Shown here: piece after piece, positions 8,406 through 17,378 of the stretch | Position numbering within the stretch: the stretch's first letter is position 1 | Layout: the number at the start of each line of letters is the position of its first letter | Source: Paraburkholderia fungorum | GTDB lineage: Bacteria; Pseudomonadota; Gammaproteobacteria; Burkholderiales; Burkholderiaceae | Direction of reading: 5' to 3' | Assembly: GCF_003610895.1 (NCBI RefSeq) | Contig: NZ_MCAS01000056.1 | Span: forward strand, 1 to 64,000 | DNA length: 64,000 nt | Notes under the pieces: generated by a model | Told to the model about the DNA's origin: nothing | Seen by the model: only the letters and a program-made list of their open reading frames with translations | Database searches by the model: none | Made by a program: the position numbers and the translations under genes

Positions 8406-9038
8406 CTAATCTTTCGGCATCCTGGCGATGGGGGACTGCCAGACCCACGGACGTGCGATCCGGTCAGCGGTTTGCCAGGCTGTGATAGCGTCACTCCACT
8501 TGAGCGTCTGACCGATTTCGTCCAGTCCTTCAAGAAGAAGTTCTTTACGAATGGGGTCTACGTCGAATGGGTAGACAGTTCCGGACGGACTTGTGACGAT
8601 TTGCTGTGTCAGGTCTACCTTGAAGTTGGCCGAACCGTTCGCCTCGCTCGCAAGGAGGGCGATTTCAGCTGGCGGCAGCACCAACGCAAGTAGGCCATTC
8701 TGAAAGCAATTGCTAAAGAAAATGTCTCCGAAGCTCTCTGCGATTACGCAGCGAACGCCGAGTGATGCGATGGCCCACACCGCTGGTTCCCGCGAGGACC
8801 CGCAACCGAAATTGTCCCCCGTGAGCAGGATCGGAGCGTCCCGGTATATTTCCTGGTTAAATGGACTGTCCGGATTCTCCGAGCCATCGCCCAGATAACG
8901 GAGCGCCTCAAAGGCGTACTTGCGCATTGCCGAGGGCGATCGGTTCGTCATGCGCTCGACGCGAATGATGACGTCGGTATCGATATTCGCGAGGGGTAGG
9001 GGAACCGCGGCCCCCGTTACGGTAGTGAATGGCTTCAT
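8406..9038 (-). CDS. LeuD-like aconitase-family small subunit (copy 1)
   Basis: A 210-residue swivelling-domain subunit of the 3-isopropylmalate dehydratase/Dmd group. Motifs: NIDTDVIIRVERM near the N-terminus, RYLGDGSENPDSPFN, and GDNFGCGSSREPAVWAI. Canonical LeuD has His-Ala-Pro after GSSRE, whereas this has Pro-Ala-Val, so the substrate is probably not isopropylmalate. It overlaps the LeuC-like gene by 4 bases (ATGA), giving translational coupling and a predicted heterodimer. The most plausible reaction is hydration or dehydration of an unsaturated dicarboxylate or tricarboxylate feeding the adjacent lyase. Confidence 0.88.
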   Translation of the reverse strand: MKPFTTVTGAAVPLPLANIDTDVIIRVERMTNRSPSAMRKYAFEALRYLGDGSENPDSPFNQEIYRDAPILLTGDNFGCGSSREPAVWAIASLGVRCVIAESFGDIFFSNCFQNGLLALVLPPAEIALLASEANGSANFKVDLTQQIVTSPSGTVYPFDVDPIRKELLLEGLDEIGQTLKWSDAITAWQTADRIARPWVWQSPIARMPKD

Positions 9039-10435
9039 TGTTGCAGATCTCTCACGTCTACGATGGCACCAGAAACGGCAGCGGCAGCAGCCATGGCGGG
9101 GCTGGTCAGATGCGTTCTCGCGCCCGGCCCCTGACGTCCGACGAAGTTGCGATTGGATGTCGATACGACGCGTGCGCCGGAAGGCACTTTCTCACCGTTG
9201 GCGGCCACGCAGAGACTGCATCCTGGCTCCCGCCATTCAAACCCGGCACGCCTGAAAATCTGGTCGAGACCCTTCGCCTCAGCCATGCGCTTGACCTCCT
9301 CAGAGCCCGGTACGACCCATGCTGTTACTCCCGCTGCGACGCGACGACCATCGGCAATGCGTGCGGCTTCTTCCAGGTCGGAAAGGCGCGAATTGGCACA
9401 CGAGCCGATAAATACCCAGTCGATGCTGGTTCCGACAATGGGCACTCCCGGCGACAACCCCATGTATTCGATCGCGGCCGCCCAGGTCGCCCTGTCAGAT
9501 GGGCGTGCTTCGGCAGGGTCCGGCACAATGCCGTCGATGGGGATGACGTGTTCTGGGCTAGTGCCCCACGTAATCGTCGGTTTGGTCTCGCTGACGTTGA
9601 TGACTTCCTCACGGTCGAAATGCGCTCCTTCGTCACCATGCAGGATCTTCCATGCTGTGATGCCTTCTTCCAGGGCTGCACCAGTGGGCGCAAACGGGCG
9701 GCCTCGAAGGTAGTCAAAGGTCTTTTCGTCGGGTGCGATAAGTCCGTACTTCGCACCCATCTCAACTGAAAGATTGCAGATTGTCAGCCGTCCTTCGATA
9801 TCCATTTCCCGGATAGCGGAGCCACCGAATTCGACCGCGTAGCCGGTGCCGGCATTTGCACCCAGCGAACCAATCAGGTGCAGGATCAGATCCTTGGCGG
9901 TTACACCTTTCGGCATCACGCCTTCAAACCTCACGCGAAAGTTTTTGGGCTTCTTCTGCCGAAGCGTCTGCGTGGCCAGCGCGTGGAGAATCTCAGACGA
10001 TCCCACCCCAAACGCGAGCGCCCCAAGGGCGCCATTTGTACAGGTATGACTGTCTCCGCAGATGACGCTCATGCCGGGCAGCACGATGCCGAGTTCCGGG
10101 CCCATCACATGCACGATGCCTTGCCCGGGTCTGCCTAATTCGAAATAACGAACGCCGAACTTCGAGGTGAGCTGTTTCAGTGCGCTCCACAGCATGCCGC
10201 CCAGCGGGAACGTCTCTCCAGTGCGACCGGGTGCGCTGGAAACCATATGGTCCGCTGTAGCAAACGCCAGTTCCGGGCTTGGCATCGTCAGCTTGCGTTC
10301 TGCAAGGTCATTCAATGCCGGGGCACCGGACAGGTCGTGCAACAAATGCCGGTCGATGTGAAGCAGAGCCCAGCCTTCGCCCAGTTCACGAACGATATGG
10401 GCATTCCAAAGCTTGTCAAAGAGGGTCAGCGGCAT
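9035..10435 (-). CDS. LeuC-like aconitase-family large subunit, [4Fe-4S] (copy 1)
   Basis: A 466-residue large subunit with the iron-sulfur cluster signatures VFIGSCANSRLSDL and EPGCSLCVAANGEKVP, whose three cysteines bind the [4Fe-4S] cluster. Also present are ICGDSHTCTNGALGALAFG and STSNRNFVGRQGPGARTHL. A longer frame begins at 10513, but the ATG at 10435 aligns with family N-termini (MPLTLFDKLWNAHIV) and lies one base after the lyase stop codon. It forms an enzyme with the LeuD-like subunit that overlaps its 3' end. Placement between an isocitrate-lyase-family gene and LeuD argues for catabolism and against leucine synthesis. Confidence 0.9.
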   Translation of the reverse strand: MPLTLFDKLWNAHIVRELGEGWALLHIDRHLLHDLSGAPALNDLAERKLTMPSPELAFATADHMVSSAPGRTGETFPLGGMLWSALKQLTSKFGVRYFELGRPGQGIVHVMGPELGIVLPGMSVICGDSHTCTNGALGALAFGVGSSEILHALATQTLRQKKPKNFRVRFEGVMPKGVTAKDLILHLIGSLGANAGTGYAVEFGGSAIREMDIEGRLTICNLSVEMGAKYGLIAPDEKTFDYLRGRPFAPTGAALEEGITAWKILHGDEGAHFDREEVINVSETKPTITWGTSPEHVIPIDGIVPDPAEARPSDRATWAAAIEYMGLSPGVPIVGTSIDWVFIGSCANSRLSDLEEAARIADGRRVAAGVTAWVVPGSEEVKRMAEAKGLDQIFRRAGFEWREPGCSLCVAANGEKVPSGARVVSTSNRNFVGRQGPGARTHLTSPAMAAAAAVSGAIVDVRDLQQ

Positions 10436-10436
10436 A

Positions 10437-11327
10437 TCACGTCCCACGCCTGGCACTGGACGCCTGTGCGACCGACTGGAATCCCGAGCGCAATTCATCC
10501 CATTCCGCAGCACCGAGAACCTGGAATGCCTGCATGACTTGCGCAGTCAGAGGAACAGTCGGTGCTTTTTTCGTGTCGCGTAAGGTCCGGAGCGCTTCGG
10601 CGCCCGCTGTGATCTGGGCGACCAACATGATTCCGGGATATAGAACCATGCGGAAGCCCATTTCCTGCGCTTCCTGGGTCGTCACAAGTGGTGTCCTTCC
10701 CGCGGGTACCATGTTGAGCAGACATGGGCCGGCAACCCTTTGCGGGATGGTGGCGACTTCGTCCATGGTGCACGGCGCCTCGACGAAAGCCATGTCGGCG
10801 CCGGCTGTCAGCGCTGCGTTCACGCGGTCGATTGCCTCGTCGAGCCCTGCGACCGCCCGGGCATCCGAGCGGGCGATGATGAGAAAGTCGGGGTCCGACT
10901 TCGCTTGGACGGCCGCCCGAATGTTCGCGACGAAAACGTCCAGAGGCACGATTTCCTTTCCGTCGAGATGGCCGCACCGCTTCGGTGAAACCTGATCTTC
11001 AATATGAATTCCGGCGATCCCCCTGGCTTCGAATTCGCGCACGGCGCGTGTGACGTTCAGCTCGTTGCCGTAACCCGTGTCGGCATCCGCGATGACCGGA
11101 ATTTTCACCGAACGTGCAAGCACCGCTGCTTTTTCCGTCATTTCGGTCATCGTAATCAGACCGTAATCAGGATAGCCGTAAGAAGCCGCTGTACCGGCGC
11201 CGGTCATGTAAACGCCCGGAAACCCAGCCTGCTCGACGAGGCGTGCGGTTAGCCCGTCATAGGCGCCCGGCAGCACCACAATTTCATCGCCAGCCAATAG
11301 CTCGCGTAGACGCTTCGTTGCTTTCAA
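10437..11327 (-). CDS. Isocitrate lyase/PEP mutase-family lyase (copy 1; PrpB/Dml-like)
   Basis: A 296-residue TIM-barrel lyase. Catalytic features are the metal-binding D81 and D83 in IADADTGYGNEL, E110 in GIHIEDQ, and the active-site loop KRCGHLDGK with Cys118. This Cys loop is kept in lyases such as 2-methylisocitrate lyase and 2,3-dimethylmalate lyase, while true PEP mutases differ there. Expected reaction: aldol-type cleavage of a 2-hydroxy-dicarboxylate to pyruvate (or oxaloacetate) plus a smaller acid. First gene of the operon lyase-LeuC-LeuD-SCP2, with two putative operators upstream. It is a close paralogue of the product at 16473, with the same residue numbering at the active site. 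Confidence 0.9.
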   Translation of the reverse strand: MKATKRLRELLAGDEIVVLPGAYDGLTARLVEQAGFPGVYMTGAGTAASYGYPDYGLITMTEMTEKAAVLARSVKIPVIADADTGYGNELNVTRAVREFEARGIAGIHIEDQVSPKRCGHLDGKEIVPLDVFVANIRAAVQAKSDPDFLIIARSDARAVAGLDEAIDRVNAALTAGADMAFVEAPCTMDEVATIPQRVAGPCLLNMVPAGRTPLVTTQEAQEMGFRMVLYPGIMLVAQITAGAEALRTLRDTKKAPTVPLTAQVMQAFQVLGAAEWDELRSGFQSVAQASSARRGT

Positions 11328-11410
11328 TTTGTCTCCTTTTCCTTGTGGTTGACGGTCCGCCGCATTGGCAGCGGCAACATCGATTCCACGTCTCGCAATA
11401 TCTTAGTGTT

Positions 11411-11427
11411 ATATCTTGCTAAGATAT
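11411..11427. promoter_or_regulatory. Putative GntR operator 1 (ATATCTT-GCT-AAGATAT)
   Basis: A perfect 7-bp inverted repeat with a 3-base centre. A further half-site AATATCTTAG at 11397-11406 also pairs with CTAAGATATT at 11419-11428. It lies 84 bases upstream of the lyase start at 11327 and on the other side faces the divergent GntR gene at 11641. A second near-identical site is at 11546. Compact palindromes with a 3-base centre are typical of FCD-type GntR operators. Confidence 0.55.
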
Positions 11428-11545
11428 TTAATGAAGACTAATGGCCCTCGTATGCGACGTCAATAGGCGGTTTCGCTCGTGGAGCGATAAGGAACGCAGT
11501 GAGGTTGCATGCCGAATCAGGGCAATTGTGATAGATTTCACCAAA

Positions 11546-11562
11546 ATATCTTCATAAGATGT
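11546..11562. promoter_or_regulatory. Putative GntR operator 2 (ATATCTT-CAT-AAGATGT)
   Basis: Repeats operator 1 with one mismatch in the right arm and a different 3-base centre. It is 78 bases upstream of the GntR start at 11641. Two copies in a divergent promoter region suggest that the GntR protein controls both itself and the lyase-hydratase operon, possibly by looping. Confidence 0.5.
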
Positions 11563-11640
11563 GTCTGCCAGAACATGATCAGCAATTGACGGCAGGAATC
11601 TGACGGCCACATCCAGTTCAATTTCGAGCGGTTCCTCTAC

Positions 11641-12342
11641 GTGGACCGAACGCACGACAAATCTTCGCGGGAGAACGAGGTGGTATATCGACGTGTGACT
11701 GACGGCGTTGAGTCCGTAGTGGATGTGGCCGTGGCCGAGATCAGGCAGCGTATCCGCCGGGGCGATCTGGCGCCGGGCCAGCGACTGGTTGCCGCCGAGT
11801 TGAGCACGCAACTCGCTATAAGTGGGGGGCCGATCCGGGAGGCCCTGACGCGGTTGGCCGGTGAAGGCCTGATCGACATCCAGCCACACCGGGGAGCGAT
11901 TGTCCGTACGCAATCTCAGGAGGATGTCGTCGAGATTTTCCAGTTGAGGGAAGTCGTCGAGGGGTTGGCGGCCCGGCTGGCTGCGCGCGCGGTCGCCGAC
12001 GGGACCGGTGACGCCGGTGCGATGCTCGATGCCGCACGCGATTGCCATGCGATGGCGGGCTCAATGGACTTTTTCGGCTACGCGAAAGCCAATCAGGCGT
12101 TTCATGCAGCCATTTATGAGCTAGCTGGCAGCGCTCGTGTTACTGCCCTTGCAAGGCAATTGAGCGACCAGATCGACCGACTGAACAACCTGCGCTTGGG
12201 GCGCGCTTCCGTGCTCGTTCAGTCATCCGAGGAGCATGATGAGATCGCGACCGCGATCGCAGCGGGCGATGAGGAAGGTGCCGAGTCATCAATGCGGCAG
12301 CATGTGATCGGAAGCATGAAAAAGGTGATTGGCACCGCCTGA
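11641..12342 (+). CDS. GntR-family regulator, FCD (FadR) subfamily
   Basis: A 233-residue regulator. A winged helix-turn-helix covers about residues 25-90 (LVAAELSTQLAISGGPIREA and LAGEGLIDIQPHRGAIV), followed by an all-helical FCD ligand domain (LREVVEGLAARLAARAV, FHAAIYELAGSARV, HDEIATAIAAGDEE). FCD domains often bind organic acids through a metal. The GTG at 11641 gives the listed length, but GTG at 11680 has a better ribosome site (GGGAG, 6 bases before) and keeps the whole DNA-binding domain, so it may be the real start. It is divergent from the lyase-hydratase operon and probably represses it until the substrate binds. Confidence 0.88.
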   Translation: MDRTHDKSSRENEVVYRRVTDGVESVVDVAVAEIRQRIRRGDLAPGQRLVAAELSTQLAISGGPIREALTRLAGEGLIDIQPHRGAIVRTQSQEDVVEIFQLREVVEGLAARLAARAVADGTGDAGAMLDAARDCHAMAGSMDFFGYAKANQAFHAAIYELAGSARVTALARQLSDQIDRLNNLRLGRASVLVQSSEEHDEIATAIAAGDEEGAESSMRQHVIGSMKKVIGTA

Positions 12343-12404
12343 CGGCGGATGAGCCTTCGGGGCCGCGCGCGCACAGCGGATGACCGGCGTTACGTACGAC
12401 GAGG

Positions 12405-13397
12405 CTAGAGTTGATGCAGGTGCTGCGCTGCGATCAGCGGAGGAATGCTTTGAGTCAGGTAGCGGCAGAAGCTCTGCTCTGATGAGTTCAATACCTTGCG
12501 CTTCGCGATCACGATGCCAAAGTGCCTGGCCAGATCGACTCCCTCTATTTCGATAAGTGCGTGATCCGCTGTATCGCCACGCGTCGCAAGCGAACGGGGC
12601 AGTAGCGCTGGCCCCATGCCAGCATTAAGCATTCCTAGCAGTGTGTTGAGATTCGCCACTACTCTGGAAGGCGGTAGATGCAAGCCTTGCTGCTCCGCGG
12701 CCTCGGCAATCACCGCTCGCAGCCTCTGGTGCTGCTCGATGAGCATTAGCGCGTGGGTCGTCAGATCTGCCGGCGATACACGTTCGAAGCTTGCCAGGGG
12801 GTGGCCTCGGGGGACCACTAGCAGCATGTCATCGGTCCAGAGCGGCTCGAATCTGAACTTGGTTCCAGCGCCCTCGAAGGCAATTACGCCGATGTCCGCG
12901 CTTCCATCGTCGATAGCCGCGAGCACATCGGCGTGCTGCAAATCACGCAACTCCACGGTTACGCCTGGAAACTGCTCTAGATATCCTTTGACCACCGAAG
13001 GCATGAACGTCGCAAGCATCGGCGTAGCCGCAACGATTACAGTTTCACGCGCCAGCTCTACCTGACTCCGGAAGTGCCGAACAAGGTTGCTCAAACCATT
13101 CAGCGCCTTGATCGACTCCGCGAGAAGCAAGGCACCGTCCGCCGTCACCTCGACCTGCCGCGTAGTCCGACGCAACAATTGGGTACCGAGGGAATGCTCC
13201 AGACGCTGGACCCGGCCGGTGACCGTTGGCTGGGTGACATGCAGGTTCGTTGCCGCAACGCTGAAGCTCCCGGCTTGGGCGACGGCAATAAAGGTCTCCA
13301 GTTCGACCAGGTCAATCCCCGCAGTTCCAAGGGTATTTGCACCTAGGTGCGACGTAGGGTGTGGCGCAACGCCGGAGTCGGATTTATTGGGCAACAT
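12405..13397 (-). CDS. LysR-family transcriptional regulator
   Basis: A 330-residue LysR-type regulator with the N-terminal helix-turn-helix at about residues 29-88 (VELETFIAVAQAGSFSVAAT, VTQPTVTGRVQRLEHSLGTQ, LLRRTTRQVEVTADG) and a periplasmic-binding-like effector domain. The first 25 residues precede the usual LysR start and may be an extension; the ATG at 13397 sits inside an AT-rich palindromic element. It is divergent from the PrpF-MmgE/PrpD pair at 13498-16082, so by the usual LysR arrangement it probably activates that pair in response to a pathway acid. Confidence 0.9.
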   Translation of the reverse strand: MLPNKSDSGVAPHPTSHLGANTLGTAGIDLVELETFIAVAQAGSFSVAATNLHVTQPTVTGRVQRLEHSLGTQLLRRTTRQVEVTADGALLLAESIKALNGLSNLVRHFRSQVELARETVIVAATPMLATFMPSVVKGYLEQFPGVTVELRDLQHADVLAAIDDGSADIGVIAFEGAGTKFRFEPLWTDDMLLVVPRGHPLASFERVSPADLTTHALMLIEQHQRLRAVIAEAAEQQGLHLPPSRVVANLNTLLGMLNAGMGPALLPRSLATRGDTADHALIEIEGVDLARHFGIVIAKRKVLNSSEQSFCRYLTQSIPPLIAAQHLHQL

Positions 13398-13426
13398 TAT
13401 AAATTTATAACAAATAACGATTTGTT
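13394..13426. promoter_or_regulatory. Operator-like elements between lysR and prpF-like gene
   Basis: Two elements are seen. ACATTATAAATTTATAAC (13394-13411) is a degenerate relative of the shared regulon motif read on the minus strand; it keeps GTTATA and ATAA. AACAAAT-AACG-ATTTGTT (13409-13426) is a perfect 7-bp inverted repeat containing the T-N-A style expected for a LysR binding site. Both lie at the 5' end of the lysR gene and about 75-100 bases upstream of the prpF-like gene. Confidence 0.45.
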
Positions 13427-13497
13427 GGGCAATGCCCGCGCACTGACAATCGGATGCGAGACAAAAAATTCCTACTCATGAGACAACCCCTCAGACC

Positions 13498-14664
13498 ATG
13501 TCAGACGCGACTTACCCCGACCAGATTGCTATCCCCTGCGCATGGATTCGCGGCGGCACGAGCAAAGCGCTGTTCTTCCACGAAAAAGACCTTCCTCCTG
13601 CCGGAGCCGTGCGCGATCATCTCCTCAAACGTGCGATGGGAACGCCCGATGTCCTGCAAATTGATGGTCTGGGCGGTTCGCGCCTTGTCACCTCGAAGAT
13701 TGCAATCATTCGGCGCTCCACGCGATCCGATGCGGACGTGGACTACACGTTTGCACAGGTGGACATCGACAAGGACGTGATTGGCTACGAAGGCAACTGC
13801 GGCAACATCTCGTCAGCGGTTGGTCCGTTCGCGGTAGATGAAGGCCTGATCGATGCCGCTGAGCCGATCACAACGGTTCGTATCTTCAACACCAACACCA
13901 GCAAAATCCTGATTGCCAGAGTACCCGTCGCAGATGGGAAGGCACGCGTGTCAGGCACAACCGCGATCGCCGGCGTCCCCGGAACCGGCGCGGAAATTTT
14001 GATGGACTACACCGACACGGTCGGTTCGAAGACCGGCAAGCTTCTGCCATCTGGAAATGTTTCCGATACGCTCGTACTGGAAGACGGACGCACCATCGAA
14101 GTGTCGCTGTGCGACGCCGGAAATCCCTGCGTGTTCATCGCGGCAGGAACGTTGGGGATAAGCGGTAGCGAGCTACCGGATGCGGTATCCGCTGACCAGC
14201 AATTGATGAAGACCATCAGCGAGATTCAGGCCAAAGCGGGTCAGCTTGCCGGTTTCTGGGACTGGAAAGCCGCGCTCCCCGGACTGCCGCCAGTAATTAT
14301 CGTCGCCCCACCGGATGACTTTGTGGACGCAGCGGGCGACTGCCAGACTGCTGCGTCGATGGATCTTCGGGCACGTCTCGTCTTCCTGGGAAAATGTCAC
14401 GACAGCATGGCAGGCACGGGCTCCATCTGTTCGGCAGCGGCGTCCCGCGTGCGCGGCTCGGTTGTGAACAGGATGCTTCCGGAAGGGCAGGACACTGGCT
14501 CGACGCTTCGAATCGGACATCCGCTTGGCGTCATGGAAGTGAAGGTTGAAAGCAGTGGCGGTCCAGACTCTCCATCGCCGGAATTCACGGCGCTAGGCTT
14601 CACGCGAACTGCACGACGGCTGATGGAAGGGAAAATTCTCGTACCGGCGGACTACAACACTTAA
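13498..14664 (+). CDS. PrpF-family isomerase (copy 1)
   Basis: A 388-residue protein of the PrpF family (diaminopimelate-epimerase fold). Members include PrpF (2-methylaconitate isomerase), 3-methylitaconate delta-isomerase and 4-oxalomesaconate tautomerase. Visible motifs: WIRGGTSKALFF, QIDGLGGSRLVTSKIAI with Lys67, GNCGNISSAVGPF with Cys101, and CHDSMAGTGSICSAAASR. The Lys-Cys spacing of 34 fits the pair reported for Shewanella PrpF (K73/C107 as I recall). It would shift a double bond in an unsaturated di- or tricarboxylate. It heads an operon with MmgE/PrpD copy 2, 17 bases downstream, and is divergent from lysR. Confidence 0.9.
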   Translation: MSDATYPDQIAIPCAWIRGGTSKALFFHEKDLPPAGAVRDHLLKRAMGTPDVLQIDGLGGSRLVTSKIAIIRRSTRSDADVDYTFAQVDIDKDVIGYEGNCGNISSAVGPFAVDEGLIDAAEPITTVRIFNTNTSKILIARVPVADGKARVSGTTAIAGVPGTGAEILMDYTDTVGSKTGKLLPSGNVSDTLVLEDGRTIEVSLCDAGNPCVFIAAGTLGISGSELPDAVSADQQLMKTISEIQAKAGQLAGFWDWKAALPGLPPVIIVAPPDDFVDAAGDCQTAASMDLRARLVFLGKCHDSMAGTGSICSAAASRVRGSVVNRMLPEGQDTGSTLRIGHPLGVMEVKVESSGGPDSPSPEFTALGFTRTARRLMEGKILVPADYNT

Positions 14665-14681
14665 AGCAACCGAGGAGACTG

Positions 14682-16082
14682 ATGATGAGTGCCCCCAACC
14701 CCACATTCGACAGCAAGCGTCCGACCCAGGCCCTCGCGACACTCGCTGCCTCAGTACCGGGTGAATCGATTCCGGACGAAACCTTGACGTGCATCGAGGA
14801 GTGCGTGCTGGATTTCATCGGCAACGCGGCATATGCGGGGCGTTTTGCGGAAAGCAGCGCCTCTTTCCGTGACGGTGCCCGGCAAACGGATCCCGCCGGC
14901 ACGGGATTCACTGTCATAGGCGAACGGGAAAGCTATTCGCGCGGGCAAGCCGCGATGCTCAACGGTGCCTTTGCCCACACACTTGACTTTGACGACACCA
15001 ACAGTTTTGGGGTGCTTCATCCCGGCGCCCCGATCATCCCCGCGGCGCTGTGTTGCGCAGAGCAGTCCGACGTCACCGGTCGTCAGCTCGCCGAGGCAAT
15101 TGCTGTCGGCTACGAGGTGACGTGCCGCATCGGCGCAGCGTTGGGGACGACAGCTTATGACCGTGGATTTCATAACACGCCCGTCGCCGGCATCTTCGGC
15201 GCAGTTGCCGCGGGAGGACGGCTGCAGCATCTGAATAATCAGCAGATGGCCGCTGCATTTGGTATTGCGGCAAGCCTTGCTGCAGGGTCGTTGCAATGCC
15301 TCGAGGATGGGGCCTGGAATAAGCGGCTACACCCGGGCTTTGCCGCGCATAACGCGCTGATTGCACTTGACTACGCACGCGTTGGCGTTCTGAGCGCCGA
15401 GGAGCCCCTTGCCGGGCGATATGGACTTCTGACCGGTTATACCAACTCCCCCAAGCCGGGCCTGCTGACCGAAGACCTTTATGGATTGTGGGTAGCGGGG
15501 CATACCGCGATCAAACCCTATCCGTCGTGTCGATTCAATCACTCCGCAACGGATGCCGCGTTAGCGCTCCGCGAACGATGCACAGCGAAACAGCGAACAG
15601 AAGCGGCGTTGCAAATCGAAATATCGCAAAAGGCCTTCGATCTTGTCGGCGAGCCGCAACCGGCCAAGGTGGCCCCTCGAAACGTTGTCGACGGGCAATT
15701 CAGCATTTACTTTCAGGTCGCAGTGGCGTGGCTTTTCGGAGCCGTAACGCCCCAAAGCTATGAACGACTCGGCGCGCCGGACGTCGAGGCTCTCACGCGA
15801 CGAATGGTGGTGCGCGTCAATTCACGTTTCTCGCTCGGTGAATGTCGCATGAGCGTCGAGGGAATCCCCGACGCCACCATTGACGTCCCCGTGCCTTCCG
15901 GCGAACCGAGATTCAATCCGTTGCCGAGACATCGAATCAAAAGCAAATTCATGTCCCTCGCCACGCCGGTTTTTGGGGAACAGGCAGCGAACACACTCGC
16001 TGACACCGTATTGGATTTGAGGCAAAGCGCATCTACAACCGCCCTCATTGCCGGCATGAGACCGGCTGCGCAGCAAGCTTAG
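14682..16082 (+). CDS. MmgE/PrpD family protein (copy 2)
   Basis: A 466-residue MmgE/PrpD protein. Family segments: CIEECVLDFIGNAAYAGR, GAFAHTLDFDDTNSFGVLHP, AVGYEVTCRIGAALG, FHNTPVAGIFGAVAAGGRL and AIKPYPSCRFNHSATDAAL. The start ATG at 14682 (or 14685) follows GAGGAG. It lies directly downstream of PrpF copy 1, so the two may act in sequence on the same acid: isomerisation and then dehydration, decarboxylation or epimerisation. The PYPSCRFNH segment differs from the other copies, which suggests a separate substrate. Confidence 0.88.
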   Translation: MMSAPNPTFDSKRPTQALATLAASVPGESIPDETLTCIEECVLDFIGNAAYAGRFAESSASFRDGARQTDPAGTGFTVIGERESYSRGQAAMLNGAFAHTLDFDDTNSFGVLHPGAPIIPAALCCAEQSDVTGRQLAEAIAVGYEVTCRIGAALGTTAYDRGFHNTPVAGIFGAVAAGGRLQHLNNQQMAAAFGIAASLAAGSLQCLEDGAWNKRLHPGFAAHNALIALDYARVGVLSAEEPLAGRYGLLTGYTNSPKPGLLTEDLYGLWVAGHTAIKPYPSCRFNHSATDAALALRERCTAKQRTEAALQIEISQKAFDLVGEPQPAKVAPRNVVDGQFSIYFQVAVAWLFGAVTPQSYERLGAPDVEALTRRMVVRVNSRFSLGECRMSVEGIPDATIDVPVPSGEPRFNPLPRHRIKSKFMSLATPVFGEQAANTLADTVLDLRQSASTTALIAGMRPAAQQA

Positions 16083-16472
16083 AACGGCAAGTGGCAGGGG
16101 GCATTTCGTCTTAACGCCCTTGCCAGAAAGCCACGACGTCCGACCACCTCAGGCATCGGTCACTCGCACCGAGAGCCTCCACTACCTGCTTCTGTCGGGT
16201 CGCCGGACGCCGATCATTTTGTTCGCATCCGGGTTCCTAACCTTCCGGCGTCCTCTTTCGTATGACGGACGTCTCCTCCAGATTCTCGAGCATCTGAGCG
16301 CTGCCTGACAGCAGAGCATTGCGCTCGCACGCGTAAACCCCGATACGATAAATGCATAACGTTATACTACTATAACAACAAGAAGACGCTAGTCCTTGAC
16401 TGCGACCGCGGAATGGTCGTTTTGTCTGAGCTCAGTGATCGCCGAAAAATTGTCTTTCTTGGAGCATCCGCA
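16083..16472. other. Intergenic region upstream of the second lyase operon
   Basis: A 390-base gap without a convincing gene. Just after the MmgE/PrpD stop, GGCAAGTGGC (16086-16095) can pair imperfectly with GCCCTTGCC about 30 bases later, a possible 3' hairpin. The AT-rich end (16345-16385) holds the likely promoter and the shared regulon motif, listed separately. Small open frames here lack ribosome sites or similarity. Confidence 0.4.
16361..16380 (-). promoter_or_regulatory. Shared regulon motif, copy 2
   Basis: The minus strand reads TGTTGTTATAGTAGTATAAC and fits the consensus at all 20 positions. Its core is a perfect inverted repeat, GTTATA-N4-TATAAC. It lies 93 bases before the GTG start of the second lyase gene and would control the longest operon of the window (16473-24880). 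Confidence 0.55.
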
Positions 16473-17378
16473 GTGAAATACGCCGAAACCCTACGAGCAC
16501 TGCTCGCGAAGCCTGAACTCGTTGTTGCGCCGGGCGTCTATGACGGCCTGACTGCCAGGCTTGCAGCGCAAGCCGGTTTTCCCGCTGTATACATGACAGG
16601 CGCAGGAACAGCTGCAGCGCGTGGGTTTCCCGATTTCGGTCTGTTGACGATGACTGAAATGGTCGAGAACGCCGGTGTCATTGCTCGCAGTGCGTCAGTT
16701 CCGGTGATTGCCGACGCTGATACGGGTTTCGGCAACGAGCTGAATGTGACGCGCACCATTCGCGAGTACGAAATGCGAGGCGTGGCCGCGATCCACATTG
16801 AGGACCAGGTCTCACCCAAGCGATGCGGGCACCTTGATGGGAAAGAAATTGTCTCCCGGCAAGACTTCCTCGCGAACATTCGGGCGGCCGCCGCTGCGCG
16901 TACCAACCCCGATTTCGTCCTGATTGCCCGCACTGATGCACGGGCTGTTGCTGGAATGGAGGAGGCGATCTGGCGCGCTAACGCTGCCTTGGAAGCTGGC
17001 GCAGACGTTGCCTTTGTCGAAGCCGCACAAGGCCTCGATGAGGTGGCTTCCATTCCGCGGATGGTCAACGGGCCGTGTCTCCTCAACATCGTCCGGGGAG
17101 GCAAGACGCCTGATGTCAATCTGCGCGATGTTCAGGAGATGGGATACCGGATCGCGATTCTGCCAAGCATGCTTCTAAGCTCGATTATCGAAGTGTGTGA
17201 CGTAATGCTGAAAACGTTGCGCGAAACCCAGATGCCGCCGACCTCAGCCGGTCATCCGTCTGTTCGTCAGCGTTTTCAGCGGCTTGGTGCAGACGAATGG
17301 GATGCGCTGCGTACGCGTTTTCGCGAGAACGACGAGCAAGTCGACGTTCCCGCGAATAGCGGCGGAGTGCTGTCGTGA
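16473..17378 (+). CDS. Isocitrate lyase/PEP mutase-family lyase (copy 2; PrpB/Dml-like)
   Basis: A 301-residue lyase whose residue numbering at the active site is the same as in copy 1: D81 and D83 in IADADTGFGNEL, E110, Cys118 in KRCGHLDGK. An ATG at 16413 would add 20 residues with no family match. The GTG at 16473, eight bases after GGAG, makes the protein collinear with copy 1 and is chosen. First gene of a plus-strand operon that repeats the lyase-LeuC-LeuD order of the minus-strand operon. The LeuC-like gene overlaps its stop codon (GTGA), so the two are translationally coupled. The expected product is pyruvate plus a short acid. Confidence 0.9.
   Translation: MKYAETLRALLAKPELVVAPGVYDGLTARLAAQAGFPAVYMTGAGTAAARGFPDFGLLTMTEMVENAGVIARSASVPVIADADTGFGNELNVTRTIREYEMRGVAAIHIEDQVSPKRCGHLDGKEIVSRQDFLANIRAAAAARTNPDFVLIARTDARAVAGMEEAIWRANAALEAGADVAFVEAAQGLDEVASIPRMVNGPCLLNIVRGGKTPDVNLRDVQEMGYRIAILPSMLLSSIIEVCDVMLKTLRETQMPPTSAGHPSVRQRFQRLGADEWDALRTRFRENDEQVDVPANSGGVLS

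Noticed and set aside
8406..10435. LeuC and LeuD as leucine biosynthesis genes
   Set aside because: They sit in a lyase operon with a GntR regulator, lack leuA and leuB neighbours, and miss the LeuD GSSREH histidine. A second set repeats the same context.
16120..16308. A 62-residue frame between MmgE/PrpD copy 2 and lyase copy 2
   Set aside because: No ribosome site, atypical composition and no family match; treated as intergenic.
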